DNA of 64,000 bases from Methyloligella sp. (GCA_021604645.1 BQJJ01000001.1:372001-436000), one strand, 5' to 3'; shown: positions 18,087 through 29,745, counted from the stretch's first letter. The notes: generated from the letters alone by a model not told the origin. Translations and numbers: made by a program.

Positions 18087-21000
18087 TTAAGCTGTTTCTA
18101 AAAGTCCTTCTGCGGTTGCTAAGTCAACACTCACCAATTGGCTGACACCTTTTTCAGACATCGTGACGCCAAATAAACGGTCCATGCGTTCCATCGTCAT
18201 AGGGTGGTGGGTGATAACAAGAAACCTTGTATCCGTAGAGCGCGCCATTTCTTCCATCATCAAGCAAAACCGATCAACGTTCGTGTCGTCAAGCGGCGCA
18301 TCAACTTCATCCAGCACACAAATTGGTGAAGGGTTTGTTAGAAATACAGCAAAAAGCAATGACATTGCTGTCAGAGCTTTCTCGCCACCAGAAAGAAGCG
18401 TGAGAACTTGCGGGCGCTTACCAGGCGGGCGTGCAATAATCTCAAGTCCAGCCTCAAGCGGATCATCAGAGTCAATCAGCTTTAATTCGGCTTCACCGCC
18501 AGCAAACAATGTCTGGAACAAGCGTTTAAAATGAGCATTCACTTCGTCAAACGCTGTAAGCAACCGTTGGCGGCCCTCTTGGTTTAACTGGTTCACAGCC
18601 GTGCGTAATTTAGTAACCGCACTTTCAAGGTCCTCACGCTCAGAAATCATTGAGCCAAACTTATCTTCTAATTCCTTAATCTCATCTTCAGCCCGCAGAT
18701 TGACAGCGCCCAAACGTTCACGATCTTTCTTTAAGCGTGCAACATCATCCCTCACATCACGCATGGGCGGCAGTGATATGGCAGCTTCAAAACCAGAATG
18801 CGCCAAACAAGCATCCGCTTTGACGTTGAGTTTAGTCTCAATTTCGCTTGCTTGTTGAATGAGCTGGGAGCGGGCAGCTTCTAACCGGGTTTCTTCGCGT
18901 GCTTTTTCTTCACGCAATGTCATGAGGTCAGTTTGTAAGGTGCGTAACGCTTTTTCAAAATCACTGGCAGTTTCTTCAGCAATAGCCAAAGCGTCGCCTG
19001 TATCTTTGCGCTTGCTCTCCGCTAGGCTTAGTTCATTCAGCAAATTCTGGCGCTGGGAATTAAAGCGAGCAGGGAGATCAGAGAATTGCGTGAGTTCTTG
19101 CGTTGTTTTTTCAATACGTAATTTAAGCTCATCAATATGGCTTTGAGCATCTTTGGCGCGCGACGTCCAGTCATCACGCTCTTTTTTCATTTCTTCAATG
19201 CGGCCTCGATGTAACTCTTCTTCCCGAGTAAAACCAGCCCAGTGCAAATGCGCATCAGAATGAACGCTTCTTAATTCTGAAACCAAATTCTTTTGTTCAG
19301 TGTGCTCTTTATCAATTTGATCAAGTGAAGGTAGCGCTTGAAACTCTTTGTCTTGGGCCTCTATAGAGGTCTTTGTACCAAGAAGTTCTTCACCTTTTGC
19401 TGCAAGACTTTCTGAAATCGCTGCAAGGCGGCCATCCACCTGTCTGTTTGTCTGCTCAAGAGTTCTTAAAAGTTGGTTGGCCTCTTTTAGCTTCTGTTGG
19501 CTTTGAAACAAAGTAAGCCGGTTATCCCGTAATTCAGTTTCTAAAGAGCTGAGCATCTCTTCTTTTGTCTGCAGCTTTTCTTTGTGAGAAGAAATCTTGG
19601 ACCTAAGAGCCTCACATTCCTCAATCAAATGCGGTAAGCGGTTGCGTTCAGTCAACCTTTGAGGGGCAGAGGAGGGTGAGTTAGGCGATAAAATAAACCC
19701 GTCCCATCGCCACAAACCACCAGATTTGCTAACAAGTGAATGCCCCGGCAAGAGTTGCTGCTGCAATGAAAGAGCTTGGGTCTCATCAACAACACCAACA
19801 AAACCAAGACGCGTCATTAAAAGCTGAGGGCCATTGATAAACGAAGAGAGAGCTGCAACTCCCTGCGGTAAAGAGGCTGGTGAGCTCTGAACAATATCGC
19901 GCCAATAGTTGGTTGTTTGAAGGTCAAGAACAGTGGCTTCTGTTGGCAGGTCCAAATCATCACCAAGAGCAGCCCAAAGCGCCAATTCATAACCGTCCTG
20001 CGTTTGAATCTCATCCATAATTGGAGTTTCAGTTTCACTTGCTGGCTTCAATAGCTTTTCGAGCAACGCAATTTCTGTTTCATGCGCTTGTAAAGCAAGC
20101 GCCATCTCATTGCCAGAAATACGTAAAGACTGAACCTCTGATTTATGAGTTGAAAGTTTATTATCAAGCGTAGTGATCGCCTCTTCAGAAACGCTGATTT
20201 GTTGTTCTAAATCAGTGATCTCTATTAAGAGTGTATCCTCAGATTTCGCGCCAGATTGTTCTGCCTTTTTTGTTAAGAGCTCGGTTTGCTCGGTTTCTAA
20301 ACTTTGAATCTGACCTTTTAACTGTGAGCTTTGATTTTTTAATCTTTCAATGTCAGACAAAAGACTAGAGCGCCGGGCATGAGCATTTGCACGTGATTGA
20401 GACAGTTCATTAAAAAGTGTCTCGCCCTCTTGTAGCGAAAGAGAGGCGTCATCAAGTTTGGTTTTGGCTACTGTCTTTTTTGATTGAAGCTCAGAAATTT
20501 CAGTTTCTAATTCTTCAATCTCAGTTGATAAGCGAAGTGAAATTTGCTCCCCATCTTTAATCAAAACTTCATCACGTGCTAAATCAGTTGTTGCATCAGT
20601 TAAGCTAGACTTCAGTTCAGCTTCTCTTGTCCTGGCTTGCTCTTCATCTCGGTCTAACCCTTCATTCGCCAGAGTTAACCGATGGAGAGCCGCCGCAGCT
20701 TTAGCTTCAGCATCCCTAAGAGGAGGGAGAGCATCCTGCAACTCTTCTCGTTTATTAAGGGCTTCTGTTTCTTTTAGAGTGCCCGCATCAACAAGTGCCA
20801 AGGTTTTTGCCAAATCCGTCTCAGCTTTGAGGACCGCATCCGCCGCCGCACGCCATTGCAGATGCAGCAATAACGCTTCTTTCGCATAAAGCTTTTCACT
20901 TAAATCTTTATAGCGCAGCGCATGGCGCGCTTGCCGCTTGAGAGAATTAAGTTGAGCATCCATCTGCCCCATAATATCAGCTAGGCGTTCAAGGTTCGTC

Positions 21001-21563
21001 TCAGCAGCGTTGAGCCTTAATTCAGCTTCATGGCGCCGACTATGTAACCCCGCAATACCGGCCGCATCTTCTAAAATACGCCGCCGCGCTTGCGGCTTCG
21101 AATTAACAATCTCACCTATTTGTCCCTGGCGAACAAGCGCATGGGAGCGAGCACCAGTGGCGGCATCTTCAAACAAAAGTTTAATGTCTTTAGCGCGCAC
21201 ATCACGCCCGTTTACTTTGTAAGAAGATCCGTCTCCTCTTGCGATCGTGCGAACAATCTCAAGTAAATCTTCGTTGTTAAATTCAGCGGGAGCCGTGCGG
21301 GCTTTATTGTCAATCGTAATTGTAACTTCAGCGTTGTTGCGAGCAGGGCGCTGTTGCGTGCCGGAAAAAATAACATCATCCATGGCACCGCCGCGCATGG
21401 CTTTATAAGAGGTCTCCCCCATCACCCAGCGAAGAGCTTCCAGCAAATTCGATTTTCCACAGCCGTTTGGCCCCACCACACCAGTTAACCCTGGGCGAAT
21501 GAGGAGTTCCGTTGGCTCAACAAAGCTTTTAAAGCCGAGCAATTTTAACTGTGTGATATGCAC
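18087..21563 (-). CDS. smc: Chromosome segregation protein SMC
   Basis: MHITQLKLLGFKSFVEPTELLIRPGLTGVVGPNGCGKSNLLEALRWVMGE; C-terminal LSGGEKALTAMSLLFAVF and DEVDAPLDDTNV. Confidence 0.98.
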   Translation of the reverse strand: MHITQLKLLGFKSFVEPTELLIRPGLTGVVGPNGCGKSNLLEALRWVMGETSYKAMRGGAMDDVIFSGTQQRPARNNAEVTITIDNKARTAPAEFNNEDLLEIVRTIARGDGSSYKVNGRDVRAKDIKLLFEDAATGARSHALVRQGQIGEIVNSKPQARRRILEDAAGIAGLHSRRHEAELRLNAAETNLERLADIMGQMDAQLNSLKRQARHALRYKDLSEKLYAKEALLLHLQWRAAADAVLKAETDLAKTLALVDAGTLKETEALNKREELQDALPPLRDAEAKAAAALHRLTLANEGLDRDEEQARTREAELKSSLTDATTDLARDEVLIKDGEQISLRLSTEIEELETEISELQSKKTVAKTKLDDASLSLQEGETLFNELSQSRANAHARRSSLLSDIERLKNQSSQLKGQIQSLETEQTELLTKKAEQSGAKSEDTLLIEITDLEQQISVSEEAITTLDNKLSTHKSEVQSLRISGNEMALALQAHETEIALLEKLLKPASETETPIMDEIQTQDGYELALWAALGDDLDLPTEATVLDLQTTNYWRDIVQSSPASLPQGVAALSSFINGPQLLMTRLGFVGVVDETQALSLQQQLLPGHSLVSKSGGLWRWDGFILSPNSPSSAPQRLTERNRLPHLIEECEALRSKISSHKEKLQTKEEMLSSLETELRDNRLTLFQSQQKLKEANQLLRTLEQTNRQVDGRLAAISESLAAKGEELLGTKTSIEAQDKEFQALPSLDQIDKEHTEQKNLVSELRSVHSDAHLHWAGFTREEELHRGRIEEMKKERDDWTSRAKDAQSHIDELKLRIEKTTQELTQFSDLPARFNSQRQNLLNELSLAESKRKDTGDALAIAEETASDFEKALRTLQTDLMTLREEKAREETRLEAARSQLIQQASEIETKLNVKADACLAHSGFEAAISLPPMRDVRDDVARLKKDRERLGAVNLRAEDEIKELEDKFGSMISEREDLESAVTKLRTAVNQLNQEGRQRLLTAFDEVNAHFKRLFQTLFAGGEAELKLIDSDDPLEAGLEIIARPPGKRPQVLTLLSGGEKALTAMSLLFAVFLTNPSPICVLDEVDAPLDDTNVDRFCLMMEEMARSTDTRFLVITHHPMTMERMDRLFGVTMSEKGVSQLVSVDLATAEGLLETA

Positions 21564-21783
21564 CCGAGTTTAACACCTGAAAGGATAATAGTTTGCTTAG
21601 ATTTTGATCTTGTTTCTTTAAATCAAGATGGTTCTAAGAGGCTAGCCCCTAGAACAAACAGCAATATCAGGCTTTTAGAAAAAAGAGAAGTAGGGTGAGA
21701 AAAACTTGCTAAATAAGCTTAAAATCAATCAAAAGTCTAAGAAGGACACGCTAAATGGTATTAACGCCCAAGCTAAAGGTCAC

Positions 21784-22512
21784 TTAACTTTGTTTCATAT
21801 GAGTATCAATTAAAACTTTAAGCTCATCGATTGAAAGTGGTTTGCGAATTTTTTGCCCGTTTATAAAGAATGTAGGCGTACCAGAAACCCCGAGTTTACG
21901 GCCTCTGTTTTTAATCTTGTTCAAATTATCAATAAGAACCTGATCTTTCATACATTGATCAAACTCAGCTCGTTTTAAACCAGATTTTTGGGCAACAGCA
22001 TAAATAGCATCCAGGCGAACTTCCTGTGACACCCATTTAGGTTGATTGTTTAGAAAGAGATCAACCAACTTAAAATATCTCTTAGGAGAGCCACACCTGG
22101 TCACAATCGCGGCATTCCCAGCAGACCGACCAATTGGAAACTCCCGGACAATATACCGAACTTTCCCCTTATCAATGTAATCACGTTTTAAAAGAGGAAA
22201 TGTCTTCAGGTGAAAGGCACGGCAATGCGGGCAGGTCAATGAAACATATTCAATAATAGTGACAGGCGCGTTTTCTTTGCCCAGATACATCTCTGGTAAA
22301 GGGCCAGCCTTCATCAATTGTGCAATTGAAGGGAGCCCTTTTTCATCAAGTACAATCTCATCTGGGTTAGCTTTTTTCTCGCTCCCACCTAAAGAGAGTT
22401 GATTGCTAGAACAGGCGACAAGAAAGAAAAGCAAAGAAAGGGAGCCAATCAGCTTAAATAAACGCAAGCCATCACTAATGCGACTATGATTAATGTGAGC
22501 TTGGTTAAACAC
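21784..22512 (-). CDS. DsbA-family thioredoxin-fold lipoprotein
   Basis: Lipobox LVACSS; IIEYVSLTCPHCRAFH; GTPTFFINGQKI. Confidence 0.92.
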   Translation of the reverse strand: MFNQAHINHSRISDGLRLFKLIGSLSLLFFLVACSSNQLSLGGSEKKANPDEIVLDEKGLPSIAQLMKAGPLPEMYLGKENAPVTIIEYVSLTCPHCRAFHLKTFPLLKRDYIDKGKVRYIVREFPIGRSAGNAAIVTRCGSPKRYFKLVDLFLNNQPKWVSQEVRLDAIYAVAQKSGLKRAEFDQCMKDQVLIDNLNKIKNRGRKLGVSGTPTFFINGQKIRKPLSIDELKVLIDTHMKQS

Positions 22513-22580
22513 TGATTTCCACTCCCTCTCTATGTTGTTGTTTATTCAATGAGGTTTATGAAAAACCTCATCGTATATTC

Positions 22581-23252
22581 TTACTTTTCTAAAAGAGGTT
22601 TGAACAATTTTTCAAACTCTTCCAAAGGTTGCGCACCTTCAAGACGAGTGCCATTTACGAAAAATGTCGGTGTTGAGCGAATGCGAAATTCAGCTGAACC
22701 AGCATTTTTAACAGCCAAAACTTGCGCAAATAGCTTTTTATCATCAAGGCAAGCTTTGAAGGTTTCGTCTGTAAAGCCAGCTTGTTTGGCAATGGTTTTC
22801 AATGCACCGACACGGTCTTCAACATAAGCCCATTCTCTTTGCTTTGCATAAAGAACATCAACAAAGTCAAAATATGCGTCCCGTTTAGGCAAGCAGCGGC
22901 CAAGCATGAAAGCAGCTGTTGCTAACTGATCAAGGGGAAACTCTCTAACGATATATTTAACCTTGCCAGTTTTAATGTACTTCTCTTTCAAGCCTGGAAG
23001 AGTGTCGTTATGAAAAGTCGCGCAGTGGCCACATGTCATAGAAGAATATTCAATAACTGTAATAGGAGCATCAGCACTTCCCATCACATTTTCAGCAAGC
23101 TTCACTGTTTCACCAGTTTTATCGGCTGATTTTTCGGTTTCTTGCTTTGAATAAAAGTAATAACCAGCACCAGCAATGACAGCGGCAACCACCAAACCAA
23201 GAATTAATTTCATACCACCATTTGGTGATTTTTCAGACTGAGCCATAAACAA
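22581..23252 (-). CDS. DsbA-family thioredoxin-fold protein
   Basis: VIEYSSMTCGHCATFHNDTLPGLKEKY; STPTFFVNGTRLEG. Confidence 0.93.
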   Translation of the reverse strand: MFMAQSEKSPNGGMKLILGLVVAAVIAGAGYYFYSKQETEKSADKTGETVKLAENVMGSADAPITVIEYSSMTCGHCATFHNDTLPGLKEKYIKTGKVKYIVREFPLDQLATAAFMLGRCLPKRDAYFDFVDVLYAKQREWAYVEDRVGALKTIAKQAGFTDETFKACLDDKKLFAQVLAVKNAGSAEFRIRSTPTFFVNGTRLEGAQPLEEFEKLFKPLLEK

Positions 23253-23426
23253 ATGCCTTCATGTTTTAATAATTTACAATACGTTGTGTCTAATCGTTGT
23301 TGTGTCTAAGCGATAATGAGCGCTATAAATAAGCTCGCTCGGCACGCCACAAAATAACTTGAACTTTTCTTTTAATACCTCAGGTGTGAAAACGAAAACA
23401 ATTTTCCGTGTTTCATGGTAAAACCA

Positions 23427-24005
23427 CTACTTTTTTCCTGTATCGTTGATTTTACGTGACTGTATTCCTCGCCAAAGTCTCTTCAAAGCAACTTCAAGCC
23501 TGTCATCAACGTTCTTTACCTCAGGCTCATTAGGCAAGGGTTTATCCAGATCAACCTGTTTTTTAGGGCGTTTGATCGGTTTTGACGTCATAGGAGCCTG
23601 TAAAATTCGAACTGAACCAATGGCCTTATAGCCAAAATATCCATTAATACGTTCCATGATTTGAGGTGCAGAATGCTGCACTTCAAGGGCAGCTGGGCCC
23701 TCAACTCTTATGATGAGTGTTGCACCAGTTTTCTGGCCATATTGTTCAATTTCGGCTGTTTCATTGCTGCCGCTCTGCCACTTAATCTGCTCAGGTGATG
23801 TGAAATGGCACAAAGGTTCACCAACAATCATATCCCAGTCAGTTAAGAGAGCTGCCCGCTGAAAGCCAAATTTCTCAAACACAGGCCGTGTAATGGCAGG
23901 TAGAAATTGCCCAACAGTCCTGGCACCGCTCTTTTTAAAAGAGCTGTTTTTCTTGCCTGCTTGTTTTTTGTTGTTATCAAATGCCATTTTATTATGTGGT
24001 GTCAT
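23427..24005 (-). CDS. DUF721 (DciA-like) domain protein
   Basis: Sequence and position, divergent from mutY and next to dsbA/smc, typical of Alphaproteobacteria. Confidence 0.85.
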   Translation of the reverse strand: MTPHNKMAFDNNKKQAGKKNSSFKKSGARTVGQFLPAITRPVFEKFGFQRAALLTDWDMIVGEPLCHFTSPEQIKWQSGSNETAEIEQYGQKTGATLIIRVEGPAALEVQHSAPQIMERINGYFGYKAIGSVRILQAPMTSKPIKRPKKQVDLDKPLPNEPEVKNVDDRLEVALKRLWRGIQSRKINDTGKK

Positions 24006-24122
24006 TCATCTATGTGATTACAGCCTAGTCAGAAATCATTCCCCGCCAATAAAGCGATTATATGTCTTTTAGCAGAGACATTTATTACTTACCATGAGAT
24101 AAGTCGATTCGAGAGGAAACCG

Positions 24123-25412
24123 ATGCCAAAAGGTGGAAAAGCTGTTCACTCTGATGTGGGCCTGAAAAGTAAGAAAAAAGCGGCCCCTTTGAAAAAGGGC
24201 AGCGCAAAAGTTGCTAATGACAAAAGCAAACCAGTAACAAAAAAGCCCTCAAAGAAAAAAAGCACAACGAAAAAAACACTTAAAATCAAAACAACCACTT
24301 TAAAAACAAAAACCAAAAAATCAGCGGCTAAACCCAAGCCACAAAAGAATAAAGCGAAGCTCGCCTCTAAATTATTGAAATGGTACGATAAAGAGCAAAG
24401 AGAGTTACCATGGCGTGCCAAACCAGGTGTTGTTCCAAACCCATATCATGTCTGGCTGTCAGAAATCATGCTGCAACAGACAGTAGTTAAAACGGTTATT
24501 CCTTACTTCAACAAGTTCATATCACTTTGGCCTGCAATAACAGATTTAGCCAATGCAAGTGATGAAGACATAAGAAGAGCCTGGGCTGGCCTTGGCTATT
24601 ACACACGCGCTGCAAATTTACACAAATGCGCTAAATTAATCTGCGAAGAATATGAAGGCAATTTTCCCATTTTTGCCGAAGAACTTGAAACACTACCCGG
24701 CATTGGCCCTTATACTGCAGCAGCCATTGCAGCCATTGCATTTGATGAAACCGCTACACCAGTGGATGGGAATATCGAGCGGGTTGTAGCCCGCCAGTTT
24801 GCTGTCCAGGATCCGTTGCCAGGGGTAAAAACAAAACTCAAACAATGTGCAACCACGCTGACCCCACCGCGACGCGCGGGTGATTTTGCTCAAGCTCAGA
24901 TGGATTTAGGCGCCACCATATGCACGCCTAAAAACCCCTCTTGTCTTTTATGCCCAATATCGAGTTCATGTGAAGGGTACCATTTAGGCATTGAAAGCAC
25001 CTTGCCAAAAAGAGCGAGCAAAAAGCCAAAACCAACACGCTATGGCTCAGCTTTTTTCGCTCTTCGAGAGGATGGATCTGTCTTATTACATCAACGCCCG
25101 CCAGGCGGTTTGCTGGGTAATATGCAGGAAATTCCAACGTCTGAATGGACTGAGAATAAAGAACAAGCTGAAAACATGCTGAAATCACCGCCATTAAAAG
25201 GTGAATGGTGGCCAGTTCCAGGAAATGTCAAACACACATTTACCCATTTTCATCTTGAACTAAAAGTGTTTCGTATTATTCCAGGCGAAGAAGCTGAGTT
25301 CACTCTTTTTGCGGATGCTGAGCGATGTAAATGGGTGCATAGAGATCAATTGGCAGACGAAGCATTGCCTTCTGTTATGCGAAAAATCATCCAACACGCC
25401 CTAAATAGCTAA
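24123..25412 (+). CDS. mutY: A/G-specific adenine glycosylase with Lys-rich N-terminal extension
   Basis: ELPWRAKPGVVPNPYHVWLSEIMLQQTVVKTVIPYF; LPGIGPYTAAAIAAIAFDE; FeS motif C-x6-C-x2-C-x5-C. Confidence 0.97.
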   Translation: MPKGGKAVHSDVGLKSKKKAAPLKKGSAKVANDKSKPVTKKPSKKKSTTKKTLKIKTTTLKTKTKKSAAKPKPQKNKAKLASKLLKWYDKEQRELPWRAKPGVVPNPYHVWLSEIMLQQTVVKTVIPYFNKFISLWPAITDLANASDEDIRRAWAGLGYYTRAANLHKCAKLICEEYEGNFPIFAEELETLPGIGPYTAAAIAAIAFDETATPVDGNIERVVARQFAVQDPLPGVKTKLKQCATTLTPPRRAGDFAQAQMDLGATICTPKNPSCLLCPISSSCEGYHLGIESTLPKRASKKPKPTRYGSAFFALREDGSVLLHQRPPGGLLGNMQEIPTSEWTENKEQAENMLKSPPLKGEWWPVPGNVKHTFTHFHLELKVFRIIPGEEAEFTLFADAERCKWVHRDQLADEALPSVMRKIIQHALNS

Positions 25413-25665
25413 AAATTATGAATCCCTAAAAGTCTAATTATACCCTATAAACGAGTAATCATCGGTATTTAGGCCGTAAAATCCATGTTTTTCTTGCCTT
25501 GCGCAGGTCAAAGTCAATCTCTCTAACTGATTTCTCATATTAATGAGTTTTCACAAATTTGATTTGAAATTTGTCACTTATCTTGCATTATCAACTTCTT
25601 ATAAACGTTAGAAGCTAAAAATTGGGCAGTTTTGACCCAAAATAAAACATGTAGATGAGTACCAA

Positions 25666-27435
25666 ATGGAAGAAGAAATTCTAGGGACCCTTGGAAATGA
25701 CACCCTTGTAGGGACAGAGGCCGATGAGCGGATAACTGGTTTTTCAGGGGATGATGTCATTGATGGTGGCGGTGGAACCGATACAGCGATGTATTATGGT
25801 ACTCATGCAGATTATATCATCACTCAAAATGCTGATGGCAGTTGGACGTTAACTGACACAGAAGAAGCAGTTGACAATCAAGGTACCGATACACTCATCA
25901 ACATTGAGCAACTTACCTTCACACGCACTGGGACATTCACCCCTGAAGAATTATTGGCCCTACAAACAACTAATGACCAAACTCTAACTGGCACAAATGA
26001 TCAAGACATCATTTCAGGAAGCCTCGGTGATGATACAATCGAAGGCGGTGCCGGGGATGATTTTCTTTATGGTGGCCCTGGTGATGATCGCATCACTGGT
26101 GGGCGCGGCGATGATTTCATCAATGGCGGTATTGGCATTGACACCATTTTTTACACAGGCACATTCGCAGATTATACCTTAACCGCCAATGCAGATACAT
26201 CGGTGACCATTACTGACAATAGAACTGGTGCAGTGAGCCAGGGCACTGATACGGTTTTCAATGCTGATTTAGTCGAATTTGCATCAGGTGAGACAATTTC
26301 AATTGCTGATTGGATCGCAGGTGAAACGGCCGTAAATGAAATTGCAGACATTGCAGGACAAACACAATTTGTAACAGGCACAGCCTTCAGAGATGCCTTT
26401 GTTATTGACGGAAATTCAAACGACTATCTCTGGGCTGAAACTCTGGATGGCACAGGTGTACTTGTTTGGAATGGTGCAGATTTTGATATTTTAACTGATA
26501 TCGAGCAAATCAATTTCAATGATGGCACAGTGACCAGAGACGAAGCAGGAGCCTTCATCTTTACACCCGAAGATACGGGGAATAATGGGGAAACAAACTT
26601 AATTGCAGATGTGGCTGGTGAAACGCAATTCATCAACGGAACGGCTGGAACAGATGCATTTGTAATCGATGGAGTATCAACTGCCTATGGATGGGGGGCA
26701 TCCGCCGATGGTCAAGGTACAGTTGTTTGGACGGGAGCAGACTTTGATGTGCTGAACAATGTTGAAGAAATCCGCTTCAACAACGGCACAGTCACCAGAG
26801 CAGAAGACGGCACCTATAGCTTTGCGCCAACAGGCACACCAGAAACAGGCCAAAATGTGATTGCGGATGTTGCTGGGGAAAATCAAACCATAAATGGACT
26901 TGAGCGCCCTGATATTTTCACCATCAATGGGGTTTCTACTGATTATGGTTGGGCCGAAACATTGGACGGCCAAGGCATAGTTGTTTGGAATGGAGCCGAA
27001 TTTGATATTTTGAACAATGTCGAGCAACTTCAATTTACAAATGGTGTGGTCAGCCAACTTGCAGACGACACATTTGTTTTTGCTAGCAATGCTGAAATTC
27101 AAAACCTCACTGGAACTGCTGGAGCTAATACTCTGGCAGGGGGCAATGCCAATGATACCCTTAACGGGGCAGGCGGCGATGATCAGTTAACCGGCGGAGC
27201 TGGCCTTGATCTATTTATTGCATCTGCAGATAACGGTGATGATACCATTATGGACTTTGATGATGGCTCAGATCTAATAGATTTTTCTGCACTGACAGGA
27301 ACTGTTGATAGTTTTGATGATCTGACAATCACCCAAGCAGGTGCCAACAGTGTTGTTTCATTTGATGGCGGCAGTTTCACGATAAATGGCGTTCAAACAG
27401 ACACATTGACCTTTAATGATTTCATCTTCGCTTAA
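25666..27435 (+). CDS. RTX/hemolysin-type calcium-binding repeat protein, likely type I secreted
   Basis: GGAGDDFLYGGPGDDRITGGRGDDFINGG and GGNANDTLNGAGGDDQLTGGAGLD nonapeptides; hydrophobic C-terminus DTLTFNDFIFA. Confidence 0.92.
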   Translation: MEEEILGTLGNDTLVGTEADERITGFSGDDVIDGGGGTDTAMYYGTHADYIITQNADGSWTLTDTEEAVDNQGTDTLINIEQLTFTRTGTFTPEELLALQTTNDQTLTGTNDQDIISGSLGDDTIEGGAGDDFLYGGPGDDRITGGRGDDFINGGIGIDTIFYTGTFADYTLTANADTSVTITDNRTGAVSQGTDTVFNADLVEFASGETISIADWIAGETAVNEIADIAGQTQFVTGTAFRDAFVIDGNSNDYLWAETLDGTGVLVWNGADFDILTDIEQINFNDGTVTRDEAGAFIFTPEDTGNNGETNLIADVAGETQFINGTAGTDAFVIDGVSTAYGWGASADGQGTVVWTGADFDVLNNVEEIRFNNGTVTRAEDGTYSFAPTGTPETGQNVIADVAGENQTINGLERPDIFTINGVSTDYGWAETLDGQGIVVWNGAEFDILNNVEQLQFTNGVVSQLADDTFVFASNAEIQNLTGTAGANTLAGGNANDTLNGAGGDDQLTGGAGLDLFIASADNGDDTIMDFDDGSDLIDFSALTGTVDSFDDLTITQAGANSVVSFDGGSFTINGVQTDTLTFNDFIFA

Positions 27436-27465
27436 ATTTAAGTTTCACAAGTTTAGCTATGATCT

Positions 27466-28026
27466 ATGATAGAATTGCGAAACAACATTTTAAAAACCAT
27501 AGTTAAATTTTTAGGTTATAGGGGAATAGAAAGAGTGCAATCACCACTAGTCAGTTTTAAAACTTTTCAAACATTTATTGTGCTCTTTGCTCTTACTCTT
27601 TCAGTGATGTTTCCTGGAATAGCCACTAGCCATGCAGCCTCTCCAGGCTGGAACAATGGCAAAATCAAATGGATGAATTTTGCAAGAGGGTTAAAAGAGG
27701 CAAAAAGAACCGGAAAGCCCATGCTGGTGGTTTTTGAAGCCAAATGGTGCACAATCTGTAAGCAATATAGACGGCAATTTTATAAAAAAAGCGTCGTGGC
27801 TATGTCAAAAAACTTGACCATGGTAATGGTCAATATTGAAAAGAATAGAGGCCTGCAAAAGAAGTATTCTCCTGATGGCGGTTATATCCCAAGAACCATG
27901 GCATTCTCACCACAAGGATATTTAAACGAAGGCCTAACTGCCTCTCATCCAGACTTTAAATATTTCATCGAACCAAAAAGCGCGGACGAACTCCTCAATT
28001 TCATGAAAAGAACCGCCGCGCAATAG
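27466..28026 (+). CDS. Thioredoxin-fold protein, exported
   Basis: MLVVFEAKWCTICKQYRRQFYKKSVVA (CxxC) after a hydrophobic N-terminal segment. Confidence 0.8.
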   Translation: MIELRNNILKTIVKFLGYRGIERVQSPLVSFKTFQTFIVLFALTLSVMFPGIATSHAASPGWNNGKIKWMNFARGLKEAKRTGKPMLVVFEAKWCTICKQYRRQFYKKSVVAMSKNLTMVMVNIEKNRGLQKKYSPDGGYIPRTMAFSPQGYLNEGLTASHPDFKYFIEPKSADELLNFMKRTAAQ

Positions 28027-28397
28027 CGCGGTTGCAAGTGGGCAACTGAAGCGCAATAGCCTTAAGAGAAATGCTCAGTCATCCCGAGCATGACCCGGGA
28101 TCCACCTCTCCACAAGTGCCATAATTAAGGGGCATTCCCAACTCATGGCATCCAAACAAAATTCACTGGAAGCAGTGGTCATCTAATCAAGCCAATGGAT
28201 CCCGGATCAAGTCCGGGATGACGATAGAAGTAAACCTATCCTAAAGAAGAAGGAGCATTGCCCTTTTCCGGCAATGGGACATGACGCCAGGGGCGTCCGG
28301 CGCGTTGCGCCGCACCTCGTAGGCTCAAGTGCGATAGCACTTGAAATAGCCGTGAGAGAAATAAATACGCGGTTGCTAGTGGGCAATCTGAAGCGCC
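28026..28397. repeat. Composite repeat region: family A (28026-28054), CCCGGAT-type inverted repeat (28079-28222), family B full copy 2 (28248-28361), family A (28368-28396)
   Basis: Direct reading; family B copy aligns end to end with 2743-2856 with compensatory stem changes. Confidence 0.88.
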
Positions 28398-28407
28398 AGA
28401 AAAACTC

Positions 28408-29745
<1,338 letters not shown>

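Noticed and set aside
21607-21655. Two short inverted repeats (ATCTTG..CAAGAT; GTTCTA..TAGAAC) upstream of smc
   Set aside because: Could be leader structure, but stems are short and no second copy or U tract supports a specific call.
26677-27102. 141-aa antisense ORF inside the RTX gene
   Set aside because: Shadow ORF opposite a clear coding repeat region; no recognisable domain.
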